Part shown: positions 46,411 through 54,719 of the stretch, piece after piece | Numbering within the stretch: the stretch's first letter is position 1 | How the letters are laid out: each line of letters begins with the position of its first letter | NCBI GenBank assembly: GCA_963814645.1 | Contig: CAWFDX010000009.1 | Span: 992,001 to 1,056,000 of the forward strand | DNA from: RYN-230 sp963814645 | GTDB lineage: Bacteria; Actinomycetota; Actinomycetes; Streptosporangiales; Streptosporangiaceae | DNA: 64,000 nucleotides | Direction of reading: 5' to 3' | Notes under the pieces: model-generated | The model's input: the letters and a program-made list of their open reading frames with translations, nothing else | What the model was told of the DNA's origin: nothing | The model's database searches: none | Program-made: the position numbers and the translations under genes

Positions 46411-47217
46411 ATGCGGATTGCGTTGTGTCAGCTGCCGGTTAGCCCGGATCCTGTGGTCAATTTGGGGCGGGTGCGCGCCGCCCTGGATAGCGCGGCGGGG
46501 CAGGGCGCGGAGCTGGCCGTGTTCCCGGAAGCGACGCAGGCCCGGTTCGGCACCGACCTGCAGGCGGTGGCCGAGCCGCTGGACGGCCCGTTCGGCGCCG
46601 GGCTGGCCGCCGCGGCCCGGGACGCCGGGGTATCCCTGGTGGCCGGGGTGTTCGAGCCCGCGCCGGACGGCCGGGTGTACAACACCGCGGTCGGCTATGG
46701 CCGGGCTGGCCAGCGGGTGGCCGCGTACCGGAAGATCCACCTGTTCGACTCGCTCGGCGAGACCGAGTCCAAGGTGGTCGCGCCGGGCGCCGAGCCGGTG
46801 CTGGCCGAACTGGCCGGGCTCCGGGTCGGCGTGCTCACTTGTTACGACATCCGGTTCCCGGAACTGGCCCGGAACCTGGTGGCCCGCGGCGCGGACCTGC
46901 TGGTCGTGCCGGCCGCCTGGGCCGCCGGGCTGTTCAAGGAAGAGCACTGGGTCACGCTGGTGCGGGCCCGGGCCATCGAAAACACGGTCTGGGTCGCGGC
47001 CGCCGGGCAGGTGCCCGATCCGGACTCGCCGCCGACCCGGGCGCCTACTGGCATCGGCCGGAGCATGCTGGTGGACCCGATGGGCACCGTCCGGCTGGAC
47101 CTCGGCTCATTCGCCGGGGTCGGCTGCGGCGACGTGGATACCACGTTCACCGAGCGGGTCCGGGACCGGCTGCCGTGCCTGGAGCACCGGCGCGAGGATG
47201 TCTTCGGTCGGTACTAG
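46411..47217 (+). CDS. carbon-nitrogen hydrolase (nitrilase superfamily amidase)
   Basis: The 268-residue protein has the complete Glu-Lys-Cys triad: FPEATQARF near 45, AAYRKIHLFDS near 110, and VLTCYDIRFPELAR with the Cys nucleophile near 145. This set, with PAAWAAGLFKEEHW, fits amidases of the omega-amidase/deaminated glutathione amidase branch. There is no Shine-Dalgarno sequence before ATG 46411, but a TACCCT hexamer lies just upstream, so the message may be leaderless. Confidence 0.88.
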   Translation: MRIALCQLPVSPDPVVNLGRVRAALDSAAGQGAELAVFPEATQARFGTDLQAVAEPLDGPFGAGLAAAARDAGVSLVAGVFEPAPDGRVYNTAVGYGRAGQRVAAYRKIHLFDSLGETESKVVAPGAEPVLAELAGLRVGVLTCYDIRFPELARNLVARGADLLVVPAAWAAGLFKEEHWVTLVRARAIENTVWVAAAGQVPDPDSPPTRAPTGIGRSMLVDPMGTVRLDLGSFAGVGCGDVDTTFTERVRDRLPCLEHRREDVFGRY

Positions 47218-47239
47218 TCCGGGGGGCGGACCCCCGGAC
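47217..47239. terminator. hairpin between convergent nitrilase and blaI genes
   Basis: GTCCGGGGG (47217-47225) pairs perfectly with CCCCCGGAC (47231-47239) around GCGGA. It starts at the nitrilase stop codon and probably serves both convergent genes. Confidence 0.65.
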
Positions 47240-47283
47240 CCCGGGCCGCGCAGGATGGCGGGTTGCGCGACCGGACCGACGTA

Positions 47284-47655
47284 CTAGGACGCGGCGAGCT
47301 GCCCAGCCATGTCGAGCATGGCGCTGCGCAGGCTCTCCCGCTCCTCTTCGTTGACTCGTTCTACGAACCGGAGCATGGTGATCCGCTGATCACCACCGGA
47401 GCGGAGCACCTCGGACATCAGCCGGGCGTCGTGCTCCTCCCGGGACTCCACCGGCCAGTACCGCCACGCCCGGCCGTGCTTCTCGCGGCACAGCACACCC
47501 TTGCCATACAGGATGTTCATTACCGTCATCACGGTCGTATACGCGACGGGCCGGTTGTAGGACAGCCGCTCGCGGACCTCCCGGACCAGATAGGCCCGGT
47601 CACTGGCCCACGCCACATCCATAATCGCGGACTCGAGCTCTCCGAACTCGCGCAC
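47284..47655 (-). CDS. BlaI/MecI/CopY family transcriptional regulator
   Basis: GTG 47655 lies eight bases after AGGAGG; the protein (123 residues) starts FGELESAIMDVAWAS. The winged helix follows with VREVRERLSYNRPVAYTTVMTVMNILYGKGVL, the DNA-binding core of BlaI repressors. The partner sensor protease (BlaR1/M56) usually lies next door but is not seen here; the neighbours are a DedA protein and a nitrilase. Signal and target genes are unknown. Confidence 0.9.
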   Translation of the reverse strand: MREFGELESAIMDVAWASDRAYLVREVRERLSYNRPVAYTTVMTVMNILYGKGVLCREKHGRAWRYWPVESREEHDARLMSEVLRSGGDQRITMLRFVERVNEEERESLRSAMLDMAGQLAAS

Positions 47656-47835
47656 TTTCCGCCACCTCCTGGTCATCCATGGTAGGCACGGGCCCCGGCC
47701 CGGCCCGGGGCCGTGACGGTGGCTGGGGGAGGAATTCTTCCCTGCGTGCTGCTTTCTCCACCCGGCCCGTGCGGTGCATGGAGTACACCGTGGCCGGCCG
47801 GGGTGGCCCGAGACATCGGTCGGCTTACCTATGTC

Positions 47836-48462
47836 CTAAGCGTCAGAGTGGGAATTGACCCGTTCCCGGCGGTGCCGCCGGACCAGCCAGAAGACCACCG
47901 CGCCGAGCGCCACGGCCGCGATCGCGATGGCCACGCCGGTGCCGACGGTGCGCTCGATGGCCGCGTACGCCGACCCGGCGGCATAGCCGAGCAGGCAGTA
48001 CCCGACACCCCAGAGCACCGCGCTGAGCACGTTGTAGAGGACGAACGTGCGGTACGGCAGCCGCGTGGTGCCCGCGACGGCGGGCATCATGGCCCGCAGC
48101 ACGGCGATGAACCGGCCGAGGAACACGGCCACCGCGCCGCGGCGGTGCAGCACCGACTGGGCCCGGTCCACCCCGCCAGCCACCCGCCGCAGCCGGGGCG
48201 TGGCCAGCAGCCGCCCGCCGAGATGCCGGCCTATCTCGTAGCCGACCAGCGGGCCGACGATGGCAGCCAGCACCACCACCAGCATCAAGAGAGGCAGGGA
48301 CACCCGGCCCCGGCTGGCCAGCACGCCGCCAAGCACGGCCGCCGTCTCACCCGGGATGACGAAGCCGAGGAAAATGGCTGTCTCACCGAACACCAGCGCG
48401 GCCACCAGCAGATAGGCCAGCGGGCCGCTCAGCCGGGCCAGTTCGGTGGTGATCGACGTCAC
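47836..48462 (-). CDS. DedA family membrane protein
   Basis: I chose GTG 48462, seven bases after GGAAGGGG; upstream in-frame extension looks non-coding. The 208-residue protein has the DedA layout: re-entrant loop ALVFGETAIFLGFVIPGETAAVLGG, GYEIGRHLGG, and FLGRFIAVLRAMMPAVAGTTRL with conserved charged residues. DedA proteins act as lipid scramblases/flippases, e.g. recycling undecaprenyl phosphate. It may be cotranscribed with blaI 180 bp downstream. Confidence 0.88.
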   Translation of the reverse strand: MTSITTELARLSGPLAYLLVAALVFGETAIFLGFVIPGETAAVLGGVLASRGRVSLPLLMLVVVLAAIVGPLVGYEIGRHLGGRLLATPRLRRVAGGVDRAQSVLHRRGAVAVFLGRFIAVLRAMMPAVAGTTRLPYRTFVLYNVLSAVLWGVGYCLLGYAAGSAYAAIERTVGTGVAIAIAAVALGAVVFWLVRRHRRERVNSHSDA

Positions 48463-48709
48463 CTTCCGGCCCCTTCCGCTGCCACCTGCCCACTCCCTGC
48501 TGCCCGCTGGCCCACCCTGATCCATTCCGGGATGACCTCGCACTATCCCGGAATCCGGGGGCTTTCGGATGCGATGCTAGCCACTGGGCCCGAGCGGTTT
48601 GCCCGGACACGGCCCACCAGGCCGGCCTCTTCCCTCTAGCCGCCTGGCCGGCCATCATTTGCTGACAATTCGGACAGCGCCAACCTGCCCCCGCCGGGAA
48701 AGGAGGAGG

Positions 48710-49663
48710 ATGCCAGTTACTCCCGAGACTGGTCCTGAAGTCCTGCCATCGGCCGGATTCGTCCGCCAGGCGAACGTCTTCGCCACGCGGATCACGGGGG
48801 ACGGATCGAGCGGGTACCTGGCAGAACCCGGGCGTTACCAGCTGTATGCGTCGCTGGCCGATCCGTGGGCACACCGCGCGCTCATCGTGCGCCGGCTGCT
48901 CGGCCTGGACCGGGTGATCGGGCTCACCCTGGTGGACCCGATCCGGGACGAGCGCGGCTGGCGGTTCCCGGCCAGCAACGGCGGGGTCGACCCGGTGACC
49001 GGCGCCAGGTTCGTGTCCGACCTGTACATGATCACCGATCCGGGGTACCGGGGCCGGTTCACCGTGCCGTTCGTCTGGGACACCCGCAGCCAGCGGATCG
49101 TGGACAACGACTTCCAGCAGATCACCACGTCGTTCGAGACCGAGTTCCGCGGCTACCACCGGCCCGGCGCGCCGGATCTGTACCCGGCGCGGCAGCGCAC
49201 CGAGATCGACGCGCTGAGCACGCTGATCTACCACGCGGTCAACAACGGCGTGTACAAGGCTGGGCTGGCCACCAGCCAGGCCGCCTACGAGGAGGCGTTC
49301 GACGCGCTGTTCAGCACGCTGAGCGCGCTCGAGGAGCGACTGCTCCGGCGCCGGTACCTGCTGGGCAACAGCATTACCGAGGCGGATGTACGGCTATATC
49401 CAACATTGGCCCGCTTTGATGCTGTCTATTACACGCACTACAAGTGCAACCTGAACCGGCTGGTGGACTACCCCGGGCTGTGGGGGTACGCCCGCGACCT
49501 GTACCAGACCCCGGGCTTCGGCGACACAACCGACTTCGTCCAGATCAAGCGGCACTACTACCAGACCCAAGATTGGATCAACCCAAACCGCATCGTGCCT
49601 AAGGGACCCTATGTGAACTGGCTCTCACCGCATGACAGAGAGCGCATGTCAGGGCGATCATGA
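48710..49663 (+). CDS. glutathione S-transferase (ECM4/YqjG-like) lacking the catalytic Cys
   Basis: The 317-residue protein starts at ATG 48710 behind AGGAGGAGG. It matches glutathionyl-hydroquinone reductases (ECM4/YqjG): GRYQLYASLADPWAHRALIV near residues 40-60, DNDFQQITTSFETEF, and a C-terminal domain with ITEADVRLYPTLARFDAVYY. The family's catalytic Cys, in CPWAHR, is replaced here by Asp (GAT codon, around 48858). Enzyme activity as known for the family should be lost. Actinobacteria generally lack glutathione, so the protein may have another role. Confidence 0.85.
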   Translation: MPVTPETGPEVLPSAGFVRQANVFATRITGDGSSGYLAEPGRYQLYASLADPWAHRALIVRRLLGLDRVIGLTLVDPIRDERGWRFPASNGGVDPVTGARFVSDLYMITDPGYRGRFTVPFVWDTRSQRIVDNDFQQITTSFETEFRGYHRPGAPDLYPARQRTEIDALSTLIYHAVNNGVYKAGLATSQAAYEEAFDALFSTLSALEERLLRRRYLLGNSITEADVRLYPTLARFDAVYYTHYKCNLNRLVDYPGLWGYARDLYQTPGFGDTTDFVQIKRHYYQTQDWINPNRIVPKGPYVNWLSPHDRERMSGRS

Positions 49664-49748
49664 GGTGGTGGCCCGGACTCCGGGCTGTGCCGCGGCGGTA
49701 GCCTTGGTCGCCGGGGGTAGGGACAGAAATCCACCATCGAAGAGGGCG

Positions 49749-52700
49749 ATGTCCGCCGTGTCTTCTGAGTCACCGCAATCCGCGGACCTCAACGAAGCCA
49801 AGCCCGCCGGCCCGGAAGAGGGCCGCCGCGGAGCCAGCCGCACCGGAGCCAGCGATCCTGGTGGAGCAGCCGAGCACACCGACGGCGGGGCCACCGACTT
49901 CGGGCCCAATGAATGGCTGGTGGATGAGCTCTACCAGCGCTACCTGGCCGATCCTGGCTCGGTGGACATGGCCTGGTGGAATTTCTTCGCCGACTACACC
50001 CCGCCCGCGGGCACTGCCACCGCGCCTTCGGCCCGGCCCGCGCAGCAGCCGGAGGATACTGCGCAGCAACCGGGAGATGCGGCCGGGCAGGGCCAGCCGC
50101 CCGCCGCCGCGTCGCCCGCACCGGCCGCCCCGGCGGCCGCGCCCAGGCAGGCCGCCCCGGCCGCGGGCACTCCGGCGCCCGCCGCGGCGCCGACCGCTCC
50201 GCCGGCCGCCCGGCCAGCCAGTCCGGCTGCCCCGGCCCCGGCGGCCGCCGCCAGCGCCACCCGGCTGCGCGGCGCGGCCGCCCGCACCGCGGTCAACATG
50301 ACCGCCAGCCTGGCCGTACCCACCGCGACCAGCGTCCGCTCGGTGCCGGCCAAGCTGCTCATCGACAACCGCATCGTGATCAACAACCACCTGGCCCGCG
50401 GCCGCGGCGGCAAGGTCTCGTTCACCCACCTGATCGGGTTCGCGGTGGTCCGGGCGCTGGCCGCGGCACCGGAGATGAACTTCGCCTACGCCGAAGTGGA
50501 TGGCAAGCCGGCCCTGGTCCAGCCGGAGCACGTCAACCTGGGCCTGGCCATCGACGTGACGGCCAAGGACGGGTCGCGCCAGCTGCTGGTGCCCGCGGTC
50601 AAGGGCGCGGAGAGCATGGACTTCCGCCAGTTCTGGATGGCCTACGAGGACGTGGTCCGGCGGGCCCGCAGCGGCAAGCTGGCGGTCGAGGACTTCGCCG
50701 GCACCACGATCACGCTGACCAACCCGGGCACGATCGGCACCGAGCACTCGGTGCCGCGGCTGCTGGCCGGCCAGGGCTGCATCGTCGGCGTCGGGGCGAT
50801 GGAGTATCCCGCCGCCTACCAGGGCGCGGCCGAGGAGACCATGGCCCGGCTGGCGATCAGCAAGGCGGTCACGCTGACTTCGACCTACGATCACCGGATC
50901 ATCCAGGGCGCGCAGTCCGGCGACTTCCTCCGGCACATCCACGGGCTGCTGCTCGGCGACGAGGGCTTCTGGGACGAGGTGTTCCAGGCCCTCAAGATCC
51001 CCTACGAGCCGATCCGCTGGGTGCGGGACATCCCAGCCGGGCACGAGGACGACATCACCAAGTCGGCCCGGGTGCACGAGCTCATCCACGCGTACCGGGT
51101 GCGCGGCCACCTGATGGCCGACACCGACCCGCTGGAGTACCGGCAGCGGCGGCACCCCGACCTGGACATCAACCAGCACGGGCTGACCCTGTGGGACCTG
51201 GAGCGGACGTTCGCCACCGGCGGGTTCGGCGGCAAGCCGCTGATGAAGCTGCGCGAGATCCTGGGCGTGCTGCGCGACTCGTACTGCCGCACGGTCGGCG
51301 TGGAGTACATGCACATCCAGAACCCGGAGGAGCGGGCCTGGATCCAGGCCCGGGTCGAGCGGCCGCACGACCGGGCCGGGCACGACGAGCAGGTGCAGAT
51401 CCTGTCCCGGCTGAACGTGGCCGAGGCGTTCGAGATGTTCCTGCAGACCAAGTACGTGGGCCAGCGGCGGTTCTCGCTGGAGGGCGGCGAGTCGCTGATC
51501 CCGCTGCTCGACGCGGTCCTGACCGAGGCGGCCCGGACGCACCTGGACGAGGCCGTTATCGGCATGGCGCACCGTGGCCGGCTGAACGTGCTGGCCAACA
51601 TCGTGGGCAAGTCCTACGCACAGATCTTCCAGGAGTTCGAGGGCAACCTGGACCCGCGCAGCACGCACGGCTCCGGCGACGTGAAGTACCACCTCGGCGC
51701 GAGTGGCGTGTTCACCGCGAGCGACGGCGCGACGATCCCGACCTCGCTGGTGGCCAACCCGAGCCACCTGGAGGCGGTGGACCCGGTGCTGGAAGGCGTC
51801 GTCCGGGCCAGGCAGGACATCATCGACAAGGGCGAGCCCGGCTTCACCGTGCTGCCGGTGCTGCTGCACGGGGACGCCGCGTTCGCCGGGCAGGGCGTGG
51901 TGGCCGAGACGCTGAACCTGTCCCAGCTGCGCGGCTACCGTACCGGCGGCACCGTGCACATCGTGGTGAACAACCAGGTCGGCTTCACCACCGCGCCCGC
52001 GGAGTCCCGGTCCAGCGTGTACGCCACCGACGTGGCCCGGATGATCCAGGCACCGATCTTCCACGTCAACGGGGACGACCCGGAAGCCGTGGTGCGGGTA
52101 GGCCGGCTCGCCTTCGCCTACCGGGAGCAGTTCCGCAAGGACGTGGTCATCGACCTGATCTGCTACCGGCGCCGCGGGCACAACGAAGCGGACAACCCGT
52201 CGTTCACCCAGCCGCTGATGTATGACCTGATCGACGCCAAGCGGTCCACCCGCAAGCTGTACACCGAGTCGCTGATCGGCCGGGGCGACATCACCATGGA
52301 AGAGGCCGAGCAGGCGCTGCGCGACTACCAGCAGCACCTGGAGCGGGCCTTCACCGAGACCCGGGAGGCGGCCAAGCGGCCGATGGACCCGGGCGCCGTG
52401 GTCCGTCCGGCCACCACGGCCCAGTTCCCGATCGTGCACCCGGACACGCCGACCGCGATCTCCGAGGAAGCCATCAAGCAGATCGTGGACACCCAGCTCA
52501 ACCTGCCGGACGGGTTCACCCCGCACCCCCGGCTGCAGCCGCTGCTGGCCCGCCGGGCGACCATGGTCGAGCAGGACACCATCGACTGGGCCACCGGTGA
52601 GCTGCTCGCGTTCGGGTCGGTGCTGATGGACGGGCACCCGGTGCGGCTGGTCGGCCAGGACACCCGGCGCGGCACATTCGGCCAGCGGCACGCGGTCCTG

Positions 52701-53606
52701 GTGGACCGGCACACCGGCGCGGAGCACACCCCGCTGCGCGCGTTCAACTCGGCCACCGCCCGGTTCCACGTGTACGACTCGCTGCTGTCCGAGTACGCCG
52801 CGGTCGGCTTCGAGTACGGCTACTCGGTGGCCCGGCCGGACGCCCTGGTCTGCTGGGAAGCCCAGTTCGGCGACTTCGTCAACGGCGCGCAGACCATCCT
52901 GGACGAGTTCCTCAGCTCCGGGGAGCAGAAGTGGGGCCAGCCGTCCAGCGTGGTGCTGCTGCTGCCGCACGGCTACGAGGGCCAGGGCCCGGACCACTCC
53001 TCGGCCCGGATCGAGCGCTTCCTCAGCCTGTGCGCGCAGGGCAACATGACCGTCGCGCTGCCGACCACCCCAGCCAACTACTTCCACCTGCTCCGCTGGC
53101 AGGCGCTGTCCGGCCGGCGGACCCCGCTGGTGGTGTTCACGCCCAAGTCGATGCTCCGGCTCAAGGAAGCCACCTCCCCGGTGGCCGAGTTCTCCGCGGG
53201 GGAGTTCCATCCGGTCATCGGGGATCAAGCCGGCCTGGACCCGGCCGGCGTGCGGAAGGTGCTGCTCTGCTCGGGCAAGGTGTACTACGACCTGGCCGCG
53301 CGGCGGGACAAGGAGGGCCGGACGGACACCGCGGTCGTCCGGCTCGAGCGGCTGTACCCGGTGCCCGACGCGGACCTGCTCACCGAACTGGGCCGCTACC
53401 CGGCCGACGCGGAGATCACCTGGGTCCAGGAGGAGCCGGCCAACATGGGCGCCTGGCCGACCATGGCGCTCAAGCTCCCGGACATCCTTGGCCGCCCGAT
53501 CGGCCGGATCTCGGTGCCGCCCAGCTCGGCGCCCGCGGTGGGCTCGGCCACCGCGCACAAGGCCGAGCACGAGCGGGTGGTGGCCGACGCCGTCGGCCAG
53601 GGGTAA
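49749..53606 (+). CDS. kgd: multifunctional 2-oxoglutarate dehydrogenase/decarboxylase (KGD, E2-E1 fusion)
   Basis: I chose ATG 49749 after GAAGAGGG. The 1285-residue actinobacterial protein fuses an E2 succinyltransferase-like domain (after an alanine/proline-rich linker; catalytic YDHRIIQGAQSGDF near 380) to a thiamine diphosphate E1 domain (GMAHRGRLNVL, YRRRGHNEADNP, and HGYEGQGPDHSSARIERFL). The N-terminal NEWLVDELYQRYLADPGSVD is the GarA-linked segment of KGDs. It decarboxylates 2-oxoglutarate and transfers succinyl in the TCA cycle. It follows the GST gene and precedes the small DUF6104 gene. Confidence 0.96.
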   Translation: MSAVSSESPQSADLNEAKPAGPEEGRRGASRTGASDPGGAAEHTDGGATDFGPNEWLVDELYQRYLADPGSVDMAWWNFFADYTPPAGTATAPSARPAQQPEDTAQQPGDAAGQGQPPAAASPAPAAPAAAPRQAAPAAGTPAPAAAPTAPPAARPASPAAPAPAAAASATRLRGAAARTAVNMTASLAVPTATSVRSVPAKLLIDNRIVINNHLARGRGGKVSFTHLIGFAVVRALAAAPEMNFAYAEVDGKPALVQPEHVNLGLAIDVTAKDGSRQLLVPAVKGAESMDFRQFWMAYEDVVRRARSGKLAVEDFAGTTITLTNPGTIGTEHSVPRLLAGQGCIVGVGAMEYPAAYQGAAEETMARLAISKAVTLTSTYDHRIIQGAQSGDFLRHIHGLLLGDEGFWDEVFQALKIPYEPIRWVRDIPAGHEDDITKSARVHELIHAYRVRGHLMADTDPLEYRQRRHPDLDINQHGLTLWDLERTFATGGFGGKPLMKLREILGVLRDSYCRTVGVEYMHIQNPEERAWIQARVERPHDRAGHDEQVQILSRLNVAEAFEMFLQTKYVGQRRFSLEGGESLIPLLDAVLTEAARTHLDEAVIGMAHRGRLNVLANIVGKSYAQIFQEFEGNLDPRSTHGSGDVKYHLGASGVFTASDGATIPTSLVANPSHLEAVDPVLEGVVRARQDIIDKGEPGFTVLPVLLHGDAAFAGQGVVAETLNLSQLRGYRTGGTVHIVVNNQVGFTTAPAESRSSVYATDVARMIQAPIFHVNGDDPEAVVRVGRLAFAYREQFRKDVVIDLICYRRRGHNEADNPSFTQPLMYDLIDAKRSTRKLYTESLIGRGDITMEEAEQALRDYQQHLERAFTETREAAKRPMDPGAVVRPATTAQFPIVHPDTPTAISEEAIKQIVDTQLNLPDGFTPHPRLQPLLARRATMVEQDTIDWATGELLAFGSVLMDGHPVRLVGQDTRRGTFGQRHAVLVDRHTGAEHTPLRAFNSATARFHVYDSLLSEYAAVGFEYGYSVARPDALVCWEAQFGDFVNGAQTILDEFLSSGEQKWGQPSSVVLLLPHGYEGQGPDHSSARIERFLSLCAQGNMTVALPTTPANYFHLLRWQALSGRRTPLVVFTPKSMLRLKEATSPVAEFSAGEFHPVIGDQAGLDPAGVRKVLLCSGKVYYDLAARRDKEGRTDTAVVRLERLYPVPDADLLTELGRYPADAEITWVQEEPANMGAWPTMALKLPDILGRPIGRISVPPSSAPAVGSATAHKAEHERVVADAVGQG

Positions 53607-53609
53607 ACC

Positions 53610-53786
53610 ATGTACTTCACCGACCGGGGCATCGAGGAGCTGCAGACCCGGCGCGGCACCGATGAGGTCAGCCTGAACTGGCTGGCCGAGCGGCTGACCG
53701 AGTTCATCGACCAGTTCCCCGACGCCGAGGCGACCGTGGACCGGCTGGCCACCTGGCTGGCCCGGCTCGACGACGAGGACGATTAA
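53610..53786 (+). CDS. DUF6104-like small protein following kgd
   Basis: This short gene starts at ATG 53610, three bases after the kgd stop, and encodes 58 residues starting MYFTDRGIEELQTRRG and ending LATWLARLDDEDD. Very similar small proteins follow kgd in Streptomyces (the DUF6104 family). It has no membrane segment and is strongly acidic at the C-terminus. The tight linkage suggests a role with KGD, but the function is unknown. Confidence 0.8.
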   Translation: MYFTDRGIEELQTRRGTDEVSLNWLAERLTEFIDQFPDAEATVDRLATWLARLDDEDD

Positions 53787-53806
53787 CGCCAGCTCCTGCT
53801 GACTGG

Positions 53807-53847
53807 ATCGCGATACATCTTGACTTTGCGGAAACGCGATATATCGT
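53807..53847 (+). promoter_or_regulatory. promoter and operator of the DUF4097-padR operon
   Basis: A -35-like TTGACT at 53820-53825 and a -10-like TATCGT at 53842-53847 (16-bp spacing) are visible. Two related sites overlap them: CGCGATACATC at 53809-53819 and CGCGATATATCG with a 10-bp palindrome CGATATATCG at 53837-53846. PadR-type regulators bind AT-rich palindromes of this kind, so self-control by the PadR protein is likely. Confidence 0.65.
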
Positions 53848-53876
53848 TTGTGTGGACCGCAGGAGAGGACCACACC

Positions 53877-54719
53877 ATGTCGCACTGGACCGTGGACACA
53901 CCGACCGCGCTCGATTTCGACCAGGTAACCGCGCTGCGGGTGCGGGCCGTCTCCGGGTCGGTGGCCGTGCTGAGCACGGACGAGCGGGCCTGCCTGGACA
54001 TCGACAGCATCTCTGGGCAGCCGCTGCTGGTCAGCCACGAAGACGGCGTGCTGACCGTCACTTATGAGGACCTGACCTGGGATGGGCTGCTCGGCTGGCT
54101 GCGCCCGCAGCGGCATTCGGCGGCGATCACCGTCACCGTGCCCAAGGACTGCCCGGTCCAGCTCGGCGTGGTGAGCGCGGGCGCGATCGTGTCCGGGATC
54201 ACGGCCAAGACATCGGTGCGCAGCGTGTCCGGGAACGTCACGCTGGACGGCGTGACCGGCACGGTCAACGCGAACACGGTGTCCGGCGACATCGAGGCCC
54301 AGGGCGTCGGCGGCCGGATCGGGTTCAATTCGGTGTCCGGCGATCTCACCCTGGCCGACGGCTCGGTGGGGCGGCTGGACGCCAAGACGGTCAGCGGCCG
54401 GGTCACCGCGGACATCGACCTGGAGCGGGACGCCCGGCTGCAGGTTGGCACGGTGTCCGGCGCGGTCGCGATCCGGCTGTCAGCCAAGACGAATGCCAAG
54501 GTGGCGCTGCGGTCCGCGGCCGGCCGGGTGCAGAGCGAGTTCGGCGGCCTCAGTCCGGGCCGGCAGCCCGGAGCGAACACGCTCAACGGGCAGCTCGGAT
54601 GCGGCGACGGCGTCGGCAAGCTCTCGGTGACTACCATGTCAGGCCAGGTCACACTGCTGCAGCGGGATGAGCCTGGGCGGGTCCGCCAGGCGGCCAGCAC
54701 TCCGGGAGGGTCACGATGA
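53877..54719 (+). CDS. DUF4097 family beta-strand repeat protein
   Basis: The 280-residue protein consists mainly of short beta-strand repeats built on the motif VSGxV or VSGDI (RSVSGNVTLDGV, NTVSGDIEAQGV, NSVSGDLTLADG, KTVSGRVTADID), which fold into a right-handed beta-helix-like prism, as in DUF4097/adhesin-like proteins. There is no signal peptide. It starts at ATG 53877 behind AGGAGA, and its TGA overlaps the ATG of padR, so the two are translated together. The pairing of DUF4097 and PadR is common in actinobacteria and unexplained. Confidence 0.85.
   Translation: MSHWTVDTPTALDFDQVTALRVRAVSGSVAVLSTDERACLDIDSISGQPLLVSHEDGVLTVTYEDLTWDGLLGWLRPQRHSAAITVTVPKDCPVQLGVVSAGAIVSGITAKTSVRSVSGNVTLDGVTGTVNANTVSGDIEAQGVGGRIGFNSVSGDLTLADGSVGRLDAKTVSGRVTADIDLERDARLQVGTVSGAVAIRLSAKTNAKVALRSAAGRVQSEFGGLSPGRQPGANTLNGQLGCGDGVGKLSVTTMSGQVTLLQRDEPGRVRQAASTPGGSR

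Noticed and set aside
49770..54116. A very long minus-strand open frame opposite kgd, DUF6104 and DUF4097
   Set aside because: It is an antisense by-product of GC-rich codon bias: it has no family motifs, and the plus strand carries clear enzyme domains.
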